From Cellulomonas sp. NS3 (GTDB lineage Bacteria > Actinomycetota > Actinomycetes > Actinomycetales > Cellulomonadaceae), in contig NZ_CP103289.1 in assembly GCF_024757985.1 (NCBI RefSeq), positions 4,712,001-4,776,000 on the forward strand: 64,000 bases of DNA, in the 5' to 3' direction. Positions 61,011-64,000 of this stretch are shown here, piece after piece. The position numbers and the translations under genes are program-made. The number at the start of each line of letters is the position of its first letter. The first letter of the stretch is position 1. The notes beneath the pieces are model-generated. The model searched no databases. It worked only from the letters and a program-made list of their open reading frames with translations, and was not told where the DNA came from.

Positions 61011-61043
61011 CGAGGGCGGCCGATCCACGATCGGCCGCCCTCG
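61011..61043 (-). terminator. Terminator after jag
   Basis: CGAGGGCGGCCGAT (61011-61024) pairs perfectly over 14 bp with ATCGGCCGCCCTCG (61030-61043), loop CCACG, 24 bp beyond the jag stop. It ends the rpmH-rnpA-yidD-yidC-jag transcript. Confidence 0.85.
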
Positions 61044-61067
61044 AGGCACTGCGGGTCGTCGTCGAGC

Positions 61068-61592
61068 TCAGGACGCCCTGATCACCACATGGCGCGCCGG
61101 CTCCACACCGTCCGAGTCGCTCACGAGCCCGGCAGCGGCGACAGCGTCGTGCACGACCTTCCGCTCGAACGGGTTCATCGGCTCGAGGGCCACGTCAGCG
61201 CCGCTCTCCTTGACCCGCGCGATCGCCTCGTCGGCGACCTTGATGAGCTCGGTCCGGCGTGCGGCGCGGTACCCCGCCACGTCGAGCATGAGCCGGCTCC
61301 GCTCCCCCGTCTTGGCCTGCACAGCGAGCCGGGTCAGCTCCTGGAGCGCGTCGAGGACCTCACCGTCCTCGCCGGCGAGACGCTGGAGCCCGCGCTCGGA
61401 GCCGCCCTCGGCGATGATCTCGACCGCCGCACGACCGTGGTCGACGTCGATGTCGATGTCCCCGTCGAGGTCGGCGATGTCGAGGAGCTCCTCGAGGTAG
61501 TCGGCGGCGATCTCACCCTCCTCCTCGAGGCGCGAGGACGGGACCTCGTCGGGGGTGGGCGGCGTGCTGGGCTGCTCGGTTGCAGGCGTCAT
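61068..61592 (-). CDS. jag: Jag/KhpB-like RNA-binding protein (KH-R3H)
   Basis: A 174-residue single-stranded nucleic-acid-binding protein. An acidic N-terminal segment (EEEGEIAADYLEELLDIADLDGDIDIDV) leads into a KH-like domain (DGEVLDALQELTRLAVQAKTGERSRLMLDVAGYRAARRTEL) and a C-terminal R3H domain (LEPMNPFERKVVHDAVAAAGLVSDSDGVEPARHVVIR, with R-x3-H as FERKVVHD). The N-terminal Jag-N domain is absent, as usual in actinobacteria. Follows yidC in the conserved cluster by 42 bp. Confidence 0.95.
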   Translation of the reverse strand: MTPATEQPSTPPTPDEVPSSRLEEEGEIAADYLEELLDIADLDGDIDIDVDHGRAAVEIIAEGGSERGLQRLAGEDGEVLDALQELTRLAVQAKTGERSRLMLDVAGYRAARRTELIKVADEAIARVKESGADVALEPMNPFERKVVHDAVAAAGLVSDSDGVEPARHVVIRAS

Positions 61593-61634
61593 CGGTGCTG
61601 CTCCTCGGGAGTCGGCTCGGTGCCGGGGTGAGCG

Positions 61635-62771
61635 TTACTTCTTGGGCTTGGGCTTGGTCGTGCTGACGCGCTTCGCGGGAGGCTCGTCGGGACCGTCGGA
61701 CGGCACCGGGGCACTGGGCTCAGCGGCCGCAGCTGGTGCCGCCGCCGCCGTCGCGCCCGTCGCGCCCGTCGCGCCCGTCGCGCCAGCACCCGTCGGACGC
61801 GGCTTGGCGCGGTCCTTGCGCTTCGGCTGCGTGCGCTGCCCGGTGCGCGGCTTCTCGTCGAGGACCGTGCTGGGCGTCTCCTCGATCTCGAGCGTCTTCC
61901 CCTTGCTCGCGGCCTTGCGGGCCTTGCGCTCCTTGAGGGCGATCTCGGCCTGCGACCCGGGGGCCGGCATGCGACGGATCGTGTAGAACTGCTGACCCAT
62001 CGACCACAGGTTCGTGGTGGTCCAGTAGATGAGGACACCGATCGGGAAGTTGACGCCGGACACCGCGAAGATGATCGGCATCAAGTAGAGGAGCATCTTC
62101 TGCTGCTGCGCCATGGGCCCCTGCAGGGCGGCGGGGGGCATGTTCTTCATCGTCAGCTGGCGCTGCGTGAGGAAGGTCGTCGCGGACATCGCGAGGATCA
62201 GCAGGACGGTGACGATCTTGACCTGGATGTCGTCGGACCCGAGGAACGTGCCGGACAGCGGCGCGCCGAAGATCGTGGCCGACTCGGCCTGGCCGGCGAG
62301 CTCTGCGGTGAGCGGGCCGATGGTCGCGCGGGGGTTCTCGGCATTCGGGTAGGTGCCGTCGGCGAGCGGTCCGAGCGAGTACAGGACCCGGAACAGCGCG
62401 AAGAAGATCGGCGACTGCGCGAGGATCGGCAGGCAGGACGCGAACGGGTTCGTGCCGTGCTTGCGGTACAGCTCCATCGTCTCGCGGCTCATCGCCTCAC
62501 GGGACGCGGGGTCCGTCTTGCCCTTGTACTTCTTCTGGATCGCCTGCATCTCGGGTGCCAGCAGCTGCATCCCGCGGGAGGCCTTGATCTGCTTGAAGAA
62601 GAGCGGGATGAGCAGGATCCGCATGACGATGACGAGGCCGACGATCGACAGCGCCCACGCAGCACCGGACTCCGGGTCGAGCCCGAGATTGGTCAGCAGC
62701 GAGTGGAACTGGACCATGATCCAGGCCACCGCGACCATGATCGGGTAGAGCAGGCCGTCGAACCACGACAT
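61635..62771 (-). CDS. yidC: Membrane protein insertase YidC (Oxa1 family)
   Basis: A 378-residue insertase for membrane proteins. MSWFDGLLYPIMVAVAWIMVQFHSLLTNLG is the first helix; SIVGLVIVMRILLIPLFFKQIKASRGMQLLAPEMQAIQKKYKGKTD has the conserved Arg of the hydrophilic groove and the cytoplasmic hairpin; NPFASCLPILAQSPIFFALFRVLY and PIIFAVSGVNFPIGVLIYWTTTNLWSMGQQ follow. The C-terminal tail is long, basic and contains a GATGATGATGAT repeat (coded by GCGCCCGTC units near 61750-61785). ATG 62771. Between yidD and jag. Confidence 0.96.
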   Translation of the reverse strand: MSWFDGLLYPIMVAVAWIMVQFHSLLTNLGLDPESGAAWALSIVGLVIVMRILLIPLFFKQIKASRGMQLLAPEMQAIQKKYKGKTDPASREAMSRETMELYRKHGTNPFASCLPILAQSPIFFALFRVLYSLGPLADGTYPNAENPRATIGPLTAELAGQAESATIFGAPLSGTFLGSDDIQVKIVTVLLILAMSATTFLTQRQLTMKNMPPAALQGPMAQQQKMLLYLMPIIFAVSGVNFPIGVLIYWTTTNLWSMGQQFYTIRRMPAPGSQAEIALKERKARKAASKGKTLEIEETPSTVLDEKPRTGQRTQPKRKDRAKPRPTGAGATGATGATGATAAAAPAAAAEPSAPVPSDGPDEPPAKRVSTTKPKPKK

Positions 62772-62793
62772 GTGGCAGAGCTCCTTGCTGGGG

Positions 62794-63099
62794 TCAGTGC
62801 GCGGCGTGGGCCGTGCGAGGAGAGCGAGGCCGGTGCTCCGCTGCTGGCGGAACGTCGTCGACGCCCCCGGGGTTCCAGGGGTGGCACCGCAGCACGCGTC
62901 GGACGGCGAGCCAGGTGCCCCGGACGGCGCCGTGGCGGGTGAGTGCGAGCACGGCGTACTGCGAGCACGACGGGTAGAACCGGCACGTCGGGGGCGTGAG
63001 CGGCGAGATGACGGTCTGGTACACCCGCACGAGCGCGACGAGCACGAGCACCGGCAGCCGCACGAGCAGCCGGAGGGCCTGCGCAGGACGTGAGGTCAT
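62794..63099 (-). CDS. yidD: Membrane protein insertion efficiency factor YidD
   Basis: A 101-residue protein (HAF/YidD): [63 protein letters not shown] is the family signature with three cysteines ([15 protein letters not shown]). An ATG at 63099 is chosen; a TTG at 63111 overlapping the rnpA stop would add four residues. Located between rnpA and yidC as in nearly all bacteria. Confidence 0.95.
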   Translation of the reverse strand: MTSRPAQALRLLVRLPVLVLVALVRVYQTVISPLTPPTCRFYPSCSQYAVLALTRHGAVRGTWLAVRRVLRCHPWNPGGVDDVPPAAEHRPRSPRTAHAAH

Positions 63100-63107
63100 G
63101 GGATGTC

Positions 63108-63470
63108 TCAAGCGCCGGCGCGCTGTCGGGCACGCTTGGCGGCGACCTTGAGCGCGATGTCGAGGTCCTCGCCGAGCGCCGCGTAGTCGCGCACCGCCGC
63201 GGGAGGCAGCGCACGCACGACGACGCCTGCGTCCGCCGGCATCGTCGCGAGCCGCTCGCGCACGAGCGCGCGCAGACGCCGCTTGACCCGGTTCCGCGTC
63301 ACGGCGTTGCCGACGCCCTTGGACACGACGAGACCGACCACCGGACCAGGTCCGGGGTCGGTCTCAGTCACGAGGTGCACGACGAGCGACTCACGTCCGC
63401 CACGCGCACCGCGGCGCACCGCCCGCTCGAACTCGGCGGGACGGCGCATCCGGTGCGCGGCAGGCAGCAC
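63108..63470 (-). CDS. rnpA: Ribonuclease P protein component
   Basis: A 120-residue RNase P protein that helps the catalytic RNA bind pre-t[26 protein letters not shown] is the usual start; [29 protein letters not shown] is the RNR motif. GTG 63470 lies ten bases after the rpmH stop; no good ribosome site is visible, suggesting translational coupling. Confidence 0.95.
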   Translation of the reverse strand: MLPAAHRMRRPAEFERAVRRGARGGRESLVVHLVTETDPGPGPVVGLVVSKGVGNAVTRNRVKRRLRALVRERLATMPADAGVVVRALPPAAVRDYAALGEDLDIALKVAAKRARQRAGA

Positions 63471-63480
63471 CGGAGAGGCG

Positions 63481-63618
63481 TCAGGCCGAGAGCTCCGTGC
63501 GACCCTTGCGCCGACGAGCGGCGAGGATCGCACGGCCGGCGCGCGTGCGCATGCGCAGACGGAAGCCGTGCGTCTTGGCGCGGCGCCGGTTGTTCGGCTG
63601 GAAGGTCCGCTTGCTCAC
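63481..63618 (-). CDS. rpmH: 50S ribosomal protein L34
   Basis: A 45-residue ribosomal protein: [24 protein letters not shown] and [21 protein letters not shown] 63618 with a GGAG site seven bases away. First gene of the cluster running left from the origin. Confidence 0.98.
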   Translation of the reverse strand: MSKRTFQPNNRRRAKTHGFRLRMRTRAGRAILAARRRKGRTELSA

Positions 63619-63765
63619 GAGGGTCTCCAAGTACTTCGGGGCAATGATCACGCGCAGCGCGCACGACCAGGTCAGGGTGCCGAGCTCGACTGCTCCGGGG
63701 TCGACACGCGCGAGCGTGTCCGGCGTCATGGCGCGCCAGCAGGAGCCATCAGGAAGGGCTGCACA

Positions 63766-63795
63766 ACGTTACGCCGCGCCGGCCTCGAGGGTCAA
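63766..63795 (-). promoter_or_regulatory. Promoter of rpmH
   Basis: Reading leftward, TTGACC (63795-63790), an 18-bp spacer, TAACGT (63771-63766): a near-consensus promoter 148 bp before rpmH. Confidence 0.65.
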
Positions 63796-64000
63796 ATGGC
63801 GGGCAGCACGAAACGCCGCTCCACGACACACAGCTCCACGACCCGGCACCGGGGCCACGCACGACGACCCCCGCTACGGCTGCGCGACCGCCGCCACACG
63901 AGGTCGCTCTCACCCGTCATGGCCGCGTCCCGCCCCGATGCCCCGACCTGCGACCGGAGGCCCGGCACTATGCCATCCCCCGGAGCCCTCGACGCGGCAC
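63796..64000. other. Noncoding start of the rpmH-dnaA intergenic region
   Basis: No gene and no convincing DnaA box are seen in these 205 bases. By actinobacterial synteny dnaA should begin beyond the right edge, on the plus strand. Confidence 0.5.

Noticed and set aside
60435-61631. A 398-codon plus-strand frame opposite jag
   Set aside because: It is mostly antisense to jag, starts in low-complexity repeat, and its translation has no family character; caused by high G+C.
63730-64000. oriC inside the window
   Set aside because: No DnaA-box cluster or A+T-rich unwinding stretch is visible here; the origin should be further right.

Overview
The window is about 74% G+C by eye, with strong G/C bias at third codon positions, many GTG starts and short 4-bp gene overlaps. 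Together with the gene order this points to a high-GC actinobacterium of the order Micrococcales, most likely Cellulomonas or a close relative (inference; there is no 16S in the window). The right half is the left flank of the chromosome origin: rpmH, rnpA, yidD, yidC, jag, rsmG, parA and parB run leftward from the right edge, and dnaA/oriC should lie just past base 64000.

Left part (1-26 kb) is accessory and strain-variable. It holds a truncated sugar ABC binding lipoprotein with its LacI-type regulator (1-2460); an MFS exporter gene broken by an in-frame TAG (2821-4023) next to a cyclophilin-like lipoprotein; a berberine-bridge-type FAD oxidase; a small secreted protein; a choice-of-anchor surface protein with an LPATG sortase signal; a TetR regulator; a membrane protein and a flavin-binding PNPOx-like protein sharing a divergent region with two identical-type operators; a tandem pair of secreted repeat proteins; an OmpA-domain protein with a lipoprotein; a 1385-residue secreted multidomain sugar-oxidoreductase/3-keto-glycoside-hydrolase-type protein; SelO; and a CBM6+DUF1996 secreted protein under a CelR/CebR-like operator. 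From 23.5 to 26.4 kb the sequence is scarred: a decayed nucleotidyltransferase, three copies of an IS-end-like repeat, a lipoprotein and a tRNA 3'-end fragment.

The core block (26-49.5 kb) matches the conserved actinobacterial origin-proximal order: dnaB, (MATE pump), rplI, rpsR, ssb, rpsF, a PASTA-containing class A PBP, a PadR regulator plus inositol-phosphate synthase operon, an MFS transporter, a LOV-GAF-SpoIIE photoreceptor phosphatase, CCA-adding enzyme, Nudix hydrolase, DUF6049 protein, MurJ, a separate membrane pseudokinase, and trxB-trxA. A dense run of DnaA-box-like 9-mers and a LexA-like box sit beside dnaB.

The segregation block (49.8-61 kb) holds an aminotransferase, a D-Ala-D-Ala ligase-like gene, and parB-parA-rsmG flanked by two gene-free stretches (52.2-54.0 kb and 58.1-61.0 kb). 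Seven good parS sites and one degenerate one are spread over 52977-60850, two of them inside the parA and parB reading frames. ParA carries an unusually long (about 415 residue) low-complexity N-terminal extension. The gene-free stretches contain short tandem expansions, one of which appears to copy the 3' end of the ddl-like gene.

A recurring theme is a -10 hexamer (TANNNT-like) ending exactly six bases before the start codon, in at least eight genes, suggesting leaderless transcripts are common here.
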